Source: JANMJD01 sp963847945 (GTDB lineage: Bacteria > Actinomycetota > Acidimicrobiia > Acidimicrobiales > Ilumatobacteraceae). Taken from it: 64,000 bases of DNA. Shown here one piece after another: positions 41,511-52,438 of the stretch (position 1 is its first letter; each line of letters starts with the position of its first letter). Where the stretch lies: the NCBI GenBank assembly GCA_963847945.1, contig CAWKBX010000001.1:310001-374000 (forward strand), read 5' to 3'. The position numbers were made by a program, and so were the translations under genes. Under the pieces are notes generated by a model that saw only the letters and a list, made by a program, of their open reading frames with translations, was not told the origin of the DNA and ran no database searches.

Positions 41511-42356
41511 ATGTCCGTCCAAGATCTCGTGCAACAGGCGGCGCCGTCGTTGTCGGCTGCCGAGCTCCGAGTTGCCGAAGTCGTGGTGCGGCATCCGCAG
41601 GCCGTTGCCTTCGGAACGGTCGCCGAGTTGGCCAACAGCTCGGGGGCGGGGGCGGCGACGGTCGTGCGCCTGGCCGTCAAGCTCGGATTCGACGGTTTCT
41701 CGGCGCTGCAAGCCGCGGTGCAAGACGAGCTCACCCAGCAACTCCGACCGGCCGCGGCCAGGATCAAGGAGTTGGCCCGCCACGACGTCCTTGGGCGAAC
41801 GTTGCAGCGCGAGTTCGTCAATCTGCAGGTGACCTTCGATGGAGTCGATCGGGCGGCATACGACCGGACGGTTGAAGCGCTGGCCACGGCCCGGCGGGTC
41901 GGATTCCTGTCGGGCGACGCCTCCAGGGGAGTGGCCATTCAGTGCGTCGAGGAACTGGCGTACCTGCGCGATGAGGTGGAGTTGATCGACGGCAACCCGG
42001 TTGTCGTCGGGCGCCAACTGGCCCGGCTGGGAACCGATGACCTCGTGGTGGCGATCGACCTGCGACGGTACGACCAGTGGGTGGTCGACGCCATCGGAGA
42101 ACTGAGCAGGGCAGCGGTGCCGCACGTCGCGATCACCGACAGCCGCCTGTCACCGCTTGCCGTCGCCAGCGCCGAAGTCTTCGTGGTCGGTGCCGACGCC
42201 GTCGGGCCGTTCGATAGCCACGTCGCAACTCTGGCGTTCCTTGGAGCATTCTCGGCCTCGGTCGCCGAGCGCCTGAAAGACTCCGCTACCGAGCGGCTGG
42301 AGCGCGTCGAAGCCCTCTGGTCCTCGAACGGTGCCCTCAAACCCGGCCCCGCCTGA
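41511..42356 (+). CDS. MurR/RpiR family transcriptional regulator
   Basis: 281 residues from an ATG at 41511. The N-terminal RpiR helix-turn-helix (LSAAELRVAEVVVRHPQAVAFGTVAELANSSGAGAATVVRLAVKLGFDGFSALQAA) is followed by a SIS sugar-isomerase-fold domain (RRVGFLSGDASRGVAIQCVEELAYL; DDLVVAIDLRRYDQWVVDAI). Members sense phosphosugars or small metabolites. It is divergent from the clavaminate-type oxygenase gene, so it probably regulates that gene. The usual GxGxS of sugar-binding SIS domains is altered to SGDASRG. Confidence 0.9.
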   Translation: MSVQDLVQQAAPSLSAAELRVAEVVVRHPQAVAFGTVAELANSSGAGAATVVRLAVKLGFDGFSALQAAVQDELTQQLRPAAARIKELARHDVLGRTLQREFVNLQVTFDGVDRAAYDRTVEALATARRVGFLSGDASRGVAIQCVEELAYLRDEVELIDGNPVVVGRQLARLGTDDLVVAIDLRRYDQWVVDAIGELSRAAVPHVAITDSRLSPLAVASAEVFVVGADAVGPFDSHVATLAFLGAFSASVAERLKDSATERLERVEALWSSNGALKPGPA

Positions 42357-42422
42357 CCGGGGCCACCCCGACACTTTGCCCTGCCTGACCTGGGGCATCC
42401 TGACAAAGCGAGACGCATACGC

Positions 42423-44798
<2,376 letters not shown>

Positions 44799-44998
44799 TC
44801 CGCGGGATCCGCCGGACAGCACCTGCGAGAACGCGGCCAGCTCACCGCGGCCACAAGCTCAATCCGAAGGCGAGTGCGCAATATGCCACAGCTGGGCAGT
44901 CGTGACAAACACCACTTGTCTAACGCCCATAATATTCGTTATGTCAGTCTGCCGAACGGCGACCCGAGCCGTCACGGCGAGATGGCGGGGCTGACCGA

Positions 44999-45304
44999 CT
45001 ACGGGACGCTTCCGGTGCGGCACAGGCGACGACGCGTCAATTGGACGACCTGGAGCAGCTCATCGATGCGGTCGTCGAGGCGATCGAGACTCACCTCGCC
45101 TTGTGGTGTCCTCCGCAGAATCTCGGCGAGTTGGCAGTCTTGTTCGACGCCCTCTGCCTCATTGGAGAGCTGCTCCCACGCCGACACGAGGCCACCCAGA
45201 ATCGGTAGCTTCTCTAGTTCGTCAGCGGCATAGATCCTCAAGAACTGCAGGAAGACCCGTAGACCACGAATCATGTTCTGAGGGAGTGTTTCGGACACCG
45301 TCAT
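44999..45304 (-). CDS. Small hypothetical protein
   Basis: 101 residues: MTVSETLPQNMIRGLRVFLQ at the start, then helical segments such as IYAADELEKLPILGGLVSAW and VSLDRLDDRIDELLQVVQLT. I recognise no family. An AAGGA ribosome site eight bases before the ATG and a balanced amino acid composition support coding. It lies alone on the reverse strand between the UvrA paralogue and the HNH gene, in a stretch of lower GC than its surroundings, possibly an acquired island. Confidence 0.55.
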   Translation of the reverse strand: MTVSETLPQNMIRGLRVFLQFLRIYAADELEKLPILGGLVSAWEQLSNEAEGVEQDCQLAEILRRTPQGEVSLDRLDDRIDELLQVVQLTRRRLCRTGSVP

Positions 45305-45459
45305 CGATCAGTCCTTCGCTGGGCGGCCGGGTGGCTCCATCATGACGCGGTTGGGTCCACTCAGCCGAGCGCCACGCTCGTCTCCCATCAGATACGAAAT
45401 GGTACTAAATTGCTGGTCAGCTATTGTTTCTTGTTGTGGGTCGAAGTAGAATCGATCAT

Positions 45460-46755
45460 ATGTTCGTAGCATTCTTGGACGAACTCAGCGACTACGATCA
45501 CCATGGGCTCGCCGTCGCGTTTCAGCAGCTCGACCAGCAACGACGGTCGATCGAAGCGCAGCTTGCCGGGCTCGTCAACTTCGCTGCCCGCCACAACGTG
45601 CATCGTGCTGATTGTCATGCTTCGATTCGTGGGTGGATGAAAGTCAACACGAATTGCTCTGACGTCGAAGCATCCCACCTCGTTCGACTCGGACAACTCA
45701 TTCACAAGATTCCTGCGGCCGGTGAAATGCTCCATTCGGGTGAAATCGGTATCGCTCAAGCATCAGAGTTAGCGAAAGCGCTCCGCAACCCGCGTTGTGG
45801 CGATCAACTCGCTGAGATTGCACCAATCTTGCTCCACCACGCCGCGACACTCCCCTTCGCCGACTTTAAACTCTGCATACGACGCTGGCAACTTCTCGCC
45901 GATCCCGATGGGGCATACAAAGAACGCGCCCACAACCACGACATTCGCGACGCCTCGCTGCACCAATCCGAAGCGGGTCTTCACATGCGCGCCGAGGGCG
46001 GAACTGCCGCCGTCGCCAACGAAATGATCGAAATCTTCGAACGGTTCCGCACCGCCGAGTTCCTCACCGACTGGGACACCGCCGTCGCCACCCACGGCCC
46101 CAACCCCACCGCCGCACAATTGGCCCGCACCGACGCCCAACGCCGCTTCGATGCCTTGGCGGCGATCTTTCGGGCCGCTGCGGGCGCTCCGCTTGATGTT
46201 CGGGTACCCGAACCGACCGTGAACATCGTGGTCGACCAACAGACCTTCGAAGACCATCTCGCACAACTGATGAACGACCCAGACGCAGGCGAGGTCCGCT
46301 ACTCCCCCGCCGGCACAACGCCCGACCCGTTCACACGGCGATGCGAAACGGCGAACGGCACGTTGCTGCATCCCGACGACGTACTCGCAGCGAGCCTCAT
46401 CGGACACGTGAGGCGAGTCGTCTACGACTCGACCGGCACCGTGATCGACCTCGGCCGACGACGACGACTGTTTACTGGATCGGCCCGCGACGCTGTGATG
46501 TTGCAAGCGCAACGATGTTTGTGGCCCGGCTGCGACCTGCCAGCCAGCCGATGCGAGGCCGACCACCTGAAGCCCTGGTCAGCCGCCGGCTCCACCGCGC
46601 CCGTCAATGGGGCGCCAGTCTGCCCACGCCACAACCGAGCCAAGAATCGCGGCTTCGCCACCCGTCGCGATGCCGGAGGCCGGTGGCGCGTCTATCGGCC
46701 CGACGGGTCCGAGCTGACCGAACCGGCACTGGACGAAATGCGGCGGGCGGCCTGA
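45460..46755 (+). CDS. HNH endonuclease, DUF222/REP13E12-type
   Basis: 431 residues. The long N-terminal DUF222 region starts MFVAFLDELSDYDHHGLAVAFQQLDQQRRSIEAQ and contains LIHKIPAAGEMLHSGEIGIAQASELAKAL. The C-terminal HNH site is CLWPGCDLPASRCEADHLKPWSAAGSTAPVNGAPVCPRHNRAKNRGF, with Cys pairs for a structural zinc. Proteins of this 13E12 repeat family occur in many copies in actinobacterial genomes and behave like mobile sequences; their biological role is unsettled. The ATG at 45460 is favoured. The 5' part is clearly less GC-rich than neighbouring genes, a sign of transfer. Confidence 0.88.
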   Translation: MFVAFLDELSDYDHHGLAVAFQQLDQQRRSIEAQLAGLVNFAARHNVHRADCHASIRGWMKVNTNCSDVEASHLVRLGQLIHKIPAAGEMLHSGEIGIAQASELAKALRNPRCGDQLAEIAPILLHHAATLPFADFKLCIRRWQLLADPDGAYKERAHNHDIRDASLHQSEAGLHMRAEGGTAAVANEMIEIFERFRTAEFLTDWDTAVATHGPNPTAAQLARTDAQRRFDALAAIFRAAAGAPLDVRVPEPTVNIVVDQQTFEDHLAQLMNDPDAGEVRYSPAGTTPDPFTRRCETANGTLLHPDDVLAASLIGHVRRVVYDSTGTVIDLGRRRRLFTGSARDAVMLQAQRCLWPGCDLPASRCEADHLKPWSAAGSTAPVNGAPVCPRHNRAKNRGFATRRDAGGRWRVYRPDGSELTEPALDEMRRAA

Positions 46756-46926
46756 GCCCATGTCTCACGAGCAGACCCGACCACGGTCGCTCGGGTCGGC
46801 TTGTTGGACACAGTGGCCGTCGGGAAGCACCCCGGGTGGCAACCCGAGATCGTCGCGACTCGTATTCTCGGCTGCTACGACGAAGAGCTCGCCATCTCCG
46901 CATTTCCCTTGTTTGGCGGCTACGAA

Positions 46927-47694
46927 TCAGCGGTGGTCGTGGGCCGGAGGGCGGACGTAGTAGCTGTACTCGTGAGCGGGAGAGAATCCGAGTTGCTCGT
47001 ACAGCTGACGCGCTCCTGAGTTGCTATCCATCACGGCGAGGTACATGTTGGCCGCTCCCCTGCCGACGGCGTGCTTGGCCAGTTCGCCGAGTACCACCGA
47101 GGCGGCTCCTCGACGGCGATGGCCTGCGCTGGTTGCCATGCATTGCACGCCGGCCCACAGACCATTGACCACGACTTGACCGACAGCGATGGTCTGGCCA
47201 GCTTCGACGATCGAGACGAACGCGGCGCCCGACGATCGCAGGAGCACGTCCCGACAGATCGTGCGGTGTACGCCGGCGAGCGATCGGGATGAGTCGACCT
47301 CCCAGAACGCTTCGAACCAGTCGTCGGTGGCCGCGGGCTGAACCTCGACGGTCCACCCGGCCGCACGAAACGCGGCACCAGAAATGGCGACATCGGTGGT
47401 CGGCGCCGTCAGGACCGCAGTATGGGCCGTCGGTTCGAAGCCGAGCGACGACAGATGGGCAGCGAGCGACGTCGGAGCCGCGGCAGTGCTGACGAGGAAG
47501 ACCGGATCGGTGGAATGGCGGTTGTAGAACGCCGTAGCAGCTGCGACGAGCGATGGAATATCGTCGTCGACTCCGACTGCGAGGCATGAGTTCGCCCGGC
47601 GGGTGTATCCCGATGCCCAACGCAACCGTGACCGCCCCACATACTCGGTGACCTGGGGCGGCCAGGCGTCGGCCATCAACTCATCGAGCAGCAC
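46927..47694 (-). CDS. GNAT family N-acetyltransferase
   Basis: About 255 residues from a GTG at 47694; an in-frame ATG at 47676 is the alternative. The opening LLDELMADAWPPQVTEYVGRSRLRWASGYTRRANSCLAV is a known N-terminal pattern of a two-domain actinobacterial GNAT group. The acetyl-CoA loop is GHRRRGAASVVLGELAKHAVGRGAANMYLAVMDSN, then ARQLYEQLGFSPAHEYSYYV. The start codon lies 19 bp after the stop of the upstream LLM gene, so the two may be cotranscribed. The substrate is unknown. Confidence 0.82.
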   Translation of the reverse strand: MLLDELMADAWPPQVTEYVGRSRLRWASGYTRRANSCLAVGVDDDIPSLVAAATAFYNRHSTDPVFLVSTAAAPTSLAAHLSSLGFEPTAHTAVLTAPTTDVAISGAAFRAAGWTVEVQPAATDDWFEAFWEVDSSRSLAGVHRTICRDVLLRSSGAAFVSIVEAGQTIAVGQVVVNGLWAGVQCMATSAGHRRRGAASVVLGELAKHAVGRGAANMYLAVMDSNSGARQLYEQLGFSPAHEYSYYVRPPAHDHR

Positions 47695-47713
47695 GACGAG
47701 CCAGTGACGGTCG

Positions 47714-48805
47714 TTACATCGCTCGCAGTAGACCGGCGAGTTCGAAGAAGCCGGGCATGTTGCCTTCGATTTCTTCCATACCGCCAACGACACCGGTGAG
47801 GTTGCAGATCGCGACGTGGCTCATGCCGTTGTCGACGTAGCCCGACAGGCGCTCGGCGATGTCTTGGGCGCTGCCGAGGAAGATGACGTCTTCGACCAGT
47901 TCGAACGGCATTTCCGTGGCGAGGGCGCGCAGTTCGTTGGGGTCGATGTCGTGGACGATCAGGTCGATGAAGCCCTTGCAGTCGTCGCCGAACGGGTGCT
48001 TGTAGCCGCGCTTGGTCCACACATCGGCCGGGCAGAACAGCGCGAACAGTTTGCCGAGCGGATCCTTCTCCATGAGCTCGGCGATGTGCTCCTTGGACTT
48101 GCCGAGCATCACGAACGGGAGCATCGAGGCTTCCACATTCGGACGTCCGCTCTTGGCCGCCCAGTCGTTGATGGTGGCCAGCTTGGCCCCGTACTCGGCG
48201 GGGGTCATCGGCCAGGCCGGAATCCAGCCGTCGCCGTACTGTCCGGTCAGTCGCAGCATCCGCGGCCCGTGGCCGGCGACCCATACCTGCGGCTTGCCCT
48301 TCTCCGACTCCAGCGGGATGCCCATGCGGCCCGACAGGCCCATCTCTGGAGGCATCAGGCCGGTATCGAGCAGGCTGCGCAGTTCGTGGAGGACCTTCTC
48401 GCACTCGGCGACCGGGGTGTCGAACGGGTACCCGAACGTCACCAGGCTCTCGGCCTCACCAGACCCGACGCCGAGGATGAACCCACCGGGCACCAAGTGT
48501 TGCAGGGTCAGCGCCGAGCGGGCCAGGTCGGCGGCTTTGCGGCGAGTCGTGTCGGTGACCGACAAGCCGATGCCCAACTGGGTCATCGAGCCGAGCAGAC
48601 CGGCAACGATGAACGGGTCGTAGAATGCGTCGGGGTCGACCGCCATCTTCGAGTAGGCCATGTCCGACCACAGGCCAGGGTGGAACACCCCGAGGATGTG
48701 GTCGGCCATCCAGATGTCGTCGACCGACATCGCGTGAGCCAACTCCAGCATCATCTTGGTGCCGTCGAGCGGGTGCTGACCGGCAACGGTGATCCCAATC
48801 TTCAT
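47714..48805 (-). CDS. LLM class flavin-dependent (probably F420) oxidoreductase
   Basis: 363 residues, luciferase-like TIM barrel. Opening MKIGITVAGQHPLDGTKMM, then DDIWMADHILGVFHPG; FILGVGSGEAESLVTFGYPFD; KPQVWVAGHGPRMLRLTGQYGDGWIPAW. These features fit F420-dependent reductases of actinobacteria rather than FMN luciferases, though cofactor use is inferred. The ATG at 48805 follows AGGGGAAA. The reading is open to 48961 but without a ribosome site. It is divergent from the P1 peptidase gene. Confidence 0.88.
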   Translation of the reverse strand: MKIGITVAGQHPLDGTKMMLELAHAMSVDDIWMADHILGVFHPGLWSDMAYSKMAVDPDAFYDPFIVAGLLGSMTQLGIGLSVTDTTRRKAADLARSALTLQHLVPGGFILGVGSGEAESLVTFGYPFDTPVAECEKVLHELRSLLDTGLMPPEMGLSGRMGIPLESEKGKPQVWVAGHGPRMLRLTGQYGDGWIPAWPMTPAEYGAKLATINDWAAKSGRPNVEASMLPFVMLGKSKEHIAELMEKDPLGKLFALFCPADVWTKRGYKHPFGDDCKGFIDLIVHDIDPNELRALATEMPFELVEDVIFLGSAQDIAERLSGYVDNGMSHVAICNLTGVVGGMEEIEGNMPGFFELAGLLRAM

Positions 48806-48967
48806 GTGTGTTTCCCCTAGTGATGACGACTGATCGGTGATTGATCGGCGATGTCCGGTCGACACCGACCGGATGCGGCCCACCGTAGTAGTCACGACTA
48901 CGACGACGTCCGACGGAGCGCCGACTCGGCGAATCCCCTCCCACCCAACCCGGAGTGGCACGATGGC

Positions 48968-50044
48968 ATGCTCATGGCACTGGTCGCGTCACTCCCCCAC
49001 GGTTCGCTGACCGATATCGTCGGGCTGCGCGTCGGCCACTACCAACGCTCGGGTCGCGGGTGGCTGACAGGCACGACAGTGGTACTCACGCCCCTCGGGA
49101 CGGTCGGCGGGGTCGACGTGCGTGGCGGCGGTCCAGGTACCCGCGAGACCGACCTGCTGCGACCCGAGAACCTCGTCAGCCACGTCAACGCGATCTGTCT
49201 GACCGGGGGAAGCGCCTACGGGTTGGCCGCGGCGACCGGGGTGATGGACCTGCTGGCCGAGCGCCACGTGGGCTACCAGGTCGGCCCGGAGTCGCACCAG
49301 GTGGTGCCGATCGTACCCGCCGCCGTGATCTTCGATCTTGGCCGCGGCGAACCCCCACGCGGCGCGACTTCGGGCCGATTCGAGCACCGTCCCGATGCCT
49401 CGTTCGGCCGACTGGCGGCCGAGCGGGCGGCGGGTCGTGCGACCGGCGAAGGCTCGATCGGCGCCGGTACCGGGGCGCGAGCCGGCGGGTTACGGGGCGG
49501 CCTTGGGATGGCAAGTGTGCAGCTGCCCGACGGCACGATGGTGGCCGCACTGGCGGTCGTCAACGCGGTCGGTCACGTGATCGACCCGTCCACCGCGCTC
49601 CCCTGGTTCGCCGACCCGACCCTGCGGTTGAGGAAGCCGAACCGCACCGATCGCCAAACGTTGCGTGCTGTCGTGCTGCCCGAGCAGCCGCCGCTGAACA
49701 CGACGATCGGCATCGTCGCCACCGACGCCCGGCTCGACAAGGCCGAGTGCACCAAGCTGGCCCAGTCCGCGCACGACGGGCTCGCCCGGGCCGTGCGACC
49801 GGCCCACTCGATGTTCGACGGCGACACGGTCTTCGCCTTGGCCACCGGCGCCCGGGACCTGGCCGTTCCCCCCGATGACCAGGGCCGATTCGGTTCGCCG
49901 ATCTCGCGGCCCGGCGAGCTGAGCCGTCTGATGGCTGCGGCGACCGAGTGCTTCGCGGTGGCGGTCACCCGGGGCGTGGTGCTCGCCGCATCGGGCGGCC
50001 AGGTGCCGTCGTATCGCGATCTGTGCCCGTCGGCATTCGGCTGA
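48968..50044 (+). CDS. P1 family peptidase (DmpA/NylC superfamily)
   Basis: 358 residues. An N-terminal-nucleophile hydrolase that cleaves itself. The scissile Asn-Thr is probably in PPLNTTIGIVATDARLDKAE, as in NylC. Conserved surroundings are GLRVGHYQ, GTTVVL, VDVRGGGPGTRETDLL, ICLTGGSAYGLAAATGVMD, EGSIGAGTGARAG and MFDGDTVFALATG. Substrates may be D-aminopeptides or beta-peptides. ATGs at 48968 and 48974 compete; GGAG upstream fits the first. panC follows after 51 bp. Confidence 0.9.
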   Translation: MLMALVASLPHGSLTDIVGLRVGHYQRSGRGWLTGTTVVLTPLGTVGGVDVRGGGPGTRETDLLRPENLVSHVNAICLTGGSAYGLAAATGVMDLLAERHVGYQVGPESHQVVPIVPAAVIFDLGRGEPPRGATSGRFEHRPDASFGRLAAERAAGRATGEGSIGAGTGARAGGLRGGLGMASVQLPDGTMVAALAVVNAVGHVIDPSTALPWFADPTLRLRKPNRTDRQTLRAVVLPEQPPLNTTIGIVATDARLDKAECTKLAQSAHDGLARAVRPAHSMFDGDTVFALATGARDLAVPPDDQGRFGSPISRPGELSRLMAAATECFAVAVTRGVVLAASGGQVPSYRDLCPSAFG

Positions 50045-50095
50045 CCGGAGCGCCGAATTCCCCTCGACGAGGGCTCGCCCGACTAGACAGGGGCG

Positions 50096-50953
50096 GTGAC
50101 GGAACTGGTCGACACCCCGGCGGCGATGCGAGCGTGGGCGCTGGCTCACCGACACCAACGACGACGGATCGCCCTCGTCCCGACGATGGGCGCGCTCCAC
50201 CCCGGTCATGTCCACCTGATGGACCAGGCCCGCATGCACGGCGACGTCGTGGTCGCCTCGATCTTCGTCAACCCGTTGCAGTTCAACCGCACCGACGACT
50301 TCGAGCGCTATCCCCGCCCGATCGACGACGACCTCGATCGCTGCCGCGAGATCGGGGTCGATGCCGTTTACGCACCCACCGCGGCGGCGATGTATCCGAC
50401 CGGGTTTCAGACCCATGTTGAGCCGGGGTCGCTCGCCGACCCGATGGAGGGTGCCGGCCGACCGGGGCACTTCCGCGGGGTGACGACGGTGGTCACCAAG
50501 CTGTTCAACGCGGTCACCCCCGACGCGGCGATCTTCGGGCAGAAGGACTACCAGCAACTGGCGATCATCCGCCGGATGACCATCGACCTCGACATGGGCA
50601 TCGAGATCGTCGGGATTCCGACGGTCCGCGAGGCCGACGGATTGGCGATGTCGAGCCGTAATCGTCGCTTGTCACCCGACGATCGCGCCGCCGCGGTGGT
50701 TGTTCCCCAGGCCTTGCAGGCGGTCGCGATGGCCGTTGCCGGTGGCGAACGATCGGTCGATCAACTGCTCGAACTGGCCCGGGCGAAGATCGAGACCGAG
50801 CCCCGGGCGAGCCTGGAGTACATCGCGATCAGCGATGAGCACACGCTGGTCGCCCTTGACGTCGTCGATCGGCCCGCGGTGGTGGCCATCGCCGTCTGGT
50901 TCGGCGAGGTACGGCTGATCGACAATCTCACCGTGCCCCCTCGCGGCGACTGA
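50096..50953 (+). CDS. panC: Pantothenate synthetase
   Basis: 285 residues. It joins pantoate to beta-alanine using ATP. The HxGH motif is VPTMGALHPGHVHLM; other landmarks are SIFVNPLQFN, ERYPR, GHFRGVTTVVTKLFN, FGQKDYQQL and the KMSKS equivalent ADGLAMSSRNRRLS. A GTG at 50096 starts the protein. No panB or panD is in the window. Confidence 0.96.
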   Translation: MTELVDTPAAMRAWALAHRHQRRRIALVPTMGALHPGHVHLMDQARMHGDVVVASIFVNPLQFNRTDDFERYPRPIDDDLDRCREIGVDAVYAPTAAAMYPTGFQTHVEPGSLADPMEGAGRPGHFRGVTTVVTKLFNAVTPDAAIFGQKDYQQLAIIRRMTIDLDMGIEIVGIPTVREADGLAMSSRNRRLSPDDRAAAVVVPQALQAVAMAVAGGERSVDQLLELARAKIETEPRASLEYIAISDEHTLVALDVVDRPAVVAIAVWFGEVRLIDNLTVPPRGD

Positions 50954-51016
50954 CGAGCCACGAGCGGCGACGGCCCGCTACCTGCGATCAACCGGCGACC
51001 GGCGGCGACGGGCCGA

Positions 51017-51868
51017 CTACCCGGCGACGAAGACGGCGATCAGCATCGCCACGGTGTTCATCATGGCGTGGGCGATGATCGCCGGGGCGAGACGGCGTGC
51101 CAGGTAGGCGGCGCCTCCGAAGACCATGCCGGCGGCGCTCAGCAGCATGATCAGGCCGATATTGCCCGTGCCGCGGGAGGGATCGAAGTGGATCGAGCCG
51201 AATACCACGCCCTGCGTCGTGAGGGCCAACCACGGCGGCATCACCGAAAGAAACCCGCGCAGCACGATCCCTCGGAACAGCAATTCCTCGACAAACGGGG
51301 CGGCAACCACCGCCGCGATCATCATCGCGATCAGCACTCCTCGCTCCGCGTCGAGACCGTCGAGGCCCTCGGTGTTCGACTTCATCGGGATCTTGGTGGC
51401 CGTGACGAACAGCGCGACCGGGATGGTGGCGCAGTACGTCGCCAACCAGGCGACCGGCCCCCAGCCGGCATCGACCCAACGGGCCCGGAACCCGAGCGAG
51501 TCACGCAAGCGGCCATTCCCCCACCGGTGAGCAGCCCAGATGCAGTACGCCAGCATCGGGCCGTACCCGAAGATCACCGACATCGCCACGTATGCCACCA
51601 CAGGGAACTCGAACCCGCCAAGCGCGATCAGGGCGAAGCGACTCCCGACCAACGCCGCGGCGGTGACAGCCAGTCCGCCGAGGGCGGCGACCAACGGCAA
51701 TGTCGGGTGCGACTCCTTCACGACGACCGACGCGGGGCCCATTGCCTGGTGGCCGGTCCACATCGAGCCGTCCCAGTAACGGAGCATGCCCGCATTCCAC
51801 GGGTCGGGATGCCAACCGGGCGGGGTCATCGGTGGGCCCGAAGGCATGGGCAGCGGCGGAGGCAGCAT
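51017..51868 (-). CDS. CPBP family intramembrane metalloprotease with DUF2510 domain
   Basis: About 283 residues. The N-terminus holds a DUF2510 domain (PPGWHPDPWNAGMLRYWDGSMWTGH), frequent in actinobacterial membrane proteins. About seven membrane helices follow. The CPBP (Abi) motifs are VEELLFRGIVLRG (EExxxR), FGSIHFD, and PAIIAHAMMN. Such proteases act like CAAX-prenyl endopeptidases or in bacteriocin immunity. The start is uncertain: ATG 51868 is used, TTG 51892 and ATG 51847 are possible. Its 5' end lies 26 bp from a divergent DUF1269 gene. Confidence 0.85.
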   Translation of the reverse strand: MLPPPLPMPSGPPMTPPGWHPDPWNAGMLRYWDGSMWTGHQAMGPASVVVKESHPTLPLVAALGGLAVTAAALVGSRFALIALGGFEFPVVAYVAMSVIFGYGPMLAYCIWAAHRWGNGRLRDSLGFRARWVDAGWGPVAWLATYCATIPVALFVTATKIPMKSNTEGLDGLDAERGVLIAMMIAAVVAAPFVEELLFRGIVLRGFLSVMPPWLALTTQGVVFGSIHFDPSRGTGNIGLIMLLSAAGMVFGGAAYLARRLAPAIIAHAMMNTVAMLIAVFVAG

Positions 51869-51894
51869 GATCGACGAGGTTATTGTGCCCAATC

Positions 51895-52428
51895 ATGTTG
51901 AAGATCGTTATCGCAACCTTTTCGAACCCCGAGCGGGCACCGCGGGCGCTCGCCTCGCTGGCTCCCGGCCTCGACGGCGGGATTGGCATGGCCGCCATCG
52001 TGTCGCGTACCGACGACGGCAAGATCCGCTTCGTCGAAACCCACGACCGCACCGCCGGACAGGGGGCGCTCCACGGCGGCGGCCTCGGGGCGATCGGAGG
52101 TCTGATCGGTTTGGTGTTCGGGCCGGTCGCCCTACTCGGGGCTCCGGTCGGCATGGCGATCGGAGCGTTGATCGGCAAGCTACGCGACACCGGGTTTGAC
52201 GACGACGACCTCAAGGCGCTGGGCGACGACCTTCCGACCGGCAGCGCGGCGCTGCTCGCCACGGTCGCCGAAGACGACGTGGCGCGGGCCGTTCGGTTGC
52301 TGACGGAGTTGCAGGCCGACCGGGTGCTCATCAAGGAACTCGACACCGAACTGGCCGATGCCCTCGACGTGATTGCCCGCCCGCTGCCGCCGCCCCTTGC
52401 CCCCGCTTCTGGTCCCGACGTTTCGTAG
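51895..52428 (+). CDS. DUF1269 family membrane protein
   Basis: 177 residues. The centre has a Gly-rich hydrophobic hairpin (ALHGGGLGAIGGLIGLVFGPVALLGAPVGMAIGALIGKL) flanked by soluble parts, typical of DUF1269 proteins found in actinobacteria and cyanobacteria. Its function is unknown; a link to stress or envelope is often proposed. The C-terminal part (GSAALLATVAEDDVARAVRLLTELQADRVLIKELD) resembles a small sensor domain. The ATG at 51895 is the only reasonable start. The next gene starts 10 bp later. Confidence 0.8.
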   Translation: MLKIVIATFSNPERAPRALASLAPGLDGGIGMAAIVSRTDDGKIRFVETHDRTAGQGALHGGGLGAIGGLIGLVFGPVALLGAPVGMAIGALIGKLRDTGFDDDDLKALGDDLPTGSAALLATVAEDDVARAVRLLTELQADRVLIKELDTELADALDVIARPLPPPLAPASGPDVS

Positions 52429-52438
52429 CATCAGAGAT

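Noticed and set aside
46801..47019. Short forward frame (MLDTVAVGKHPGWQPEIVATRI) between the HNH and GNAT genes
   Set aside because: It overlaps the end of the GNAT gene, has no ribosome site and no recognisable family; at most it is a gene remnant.
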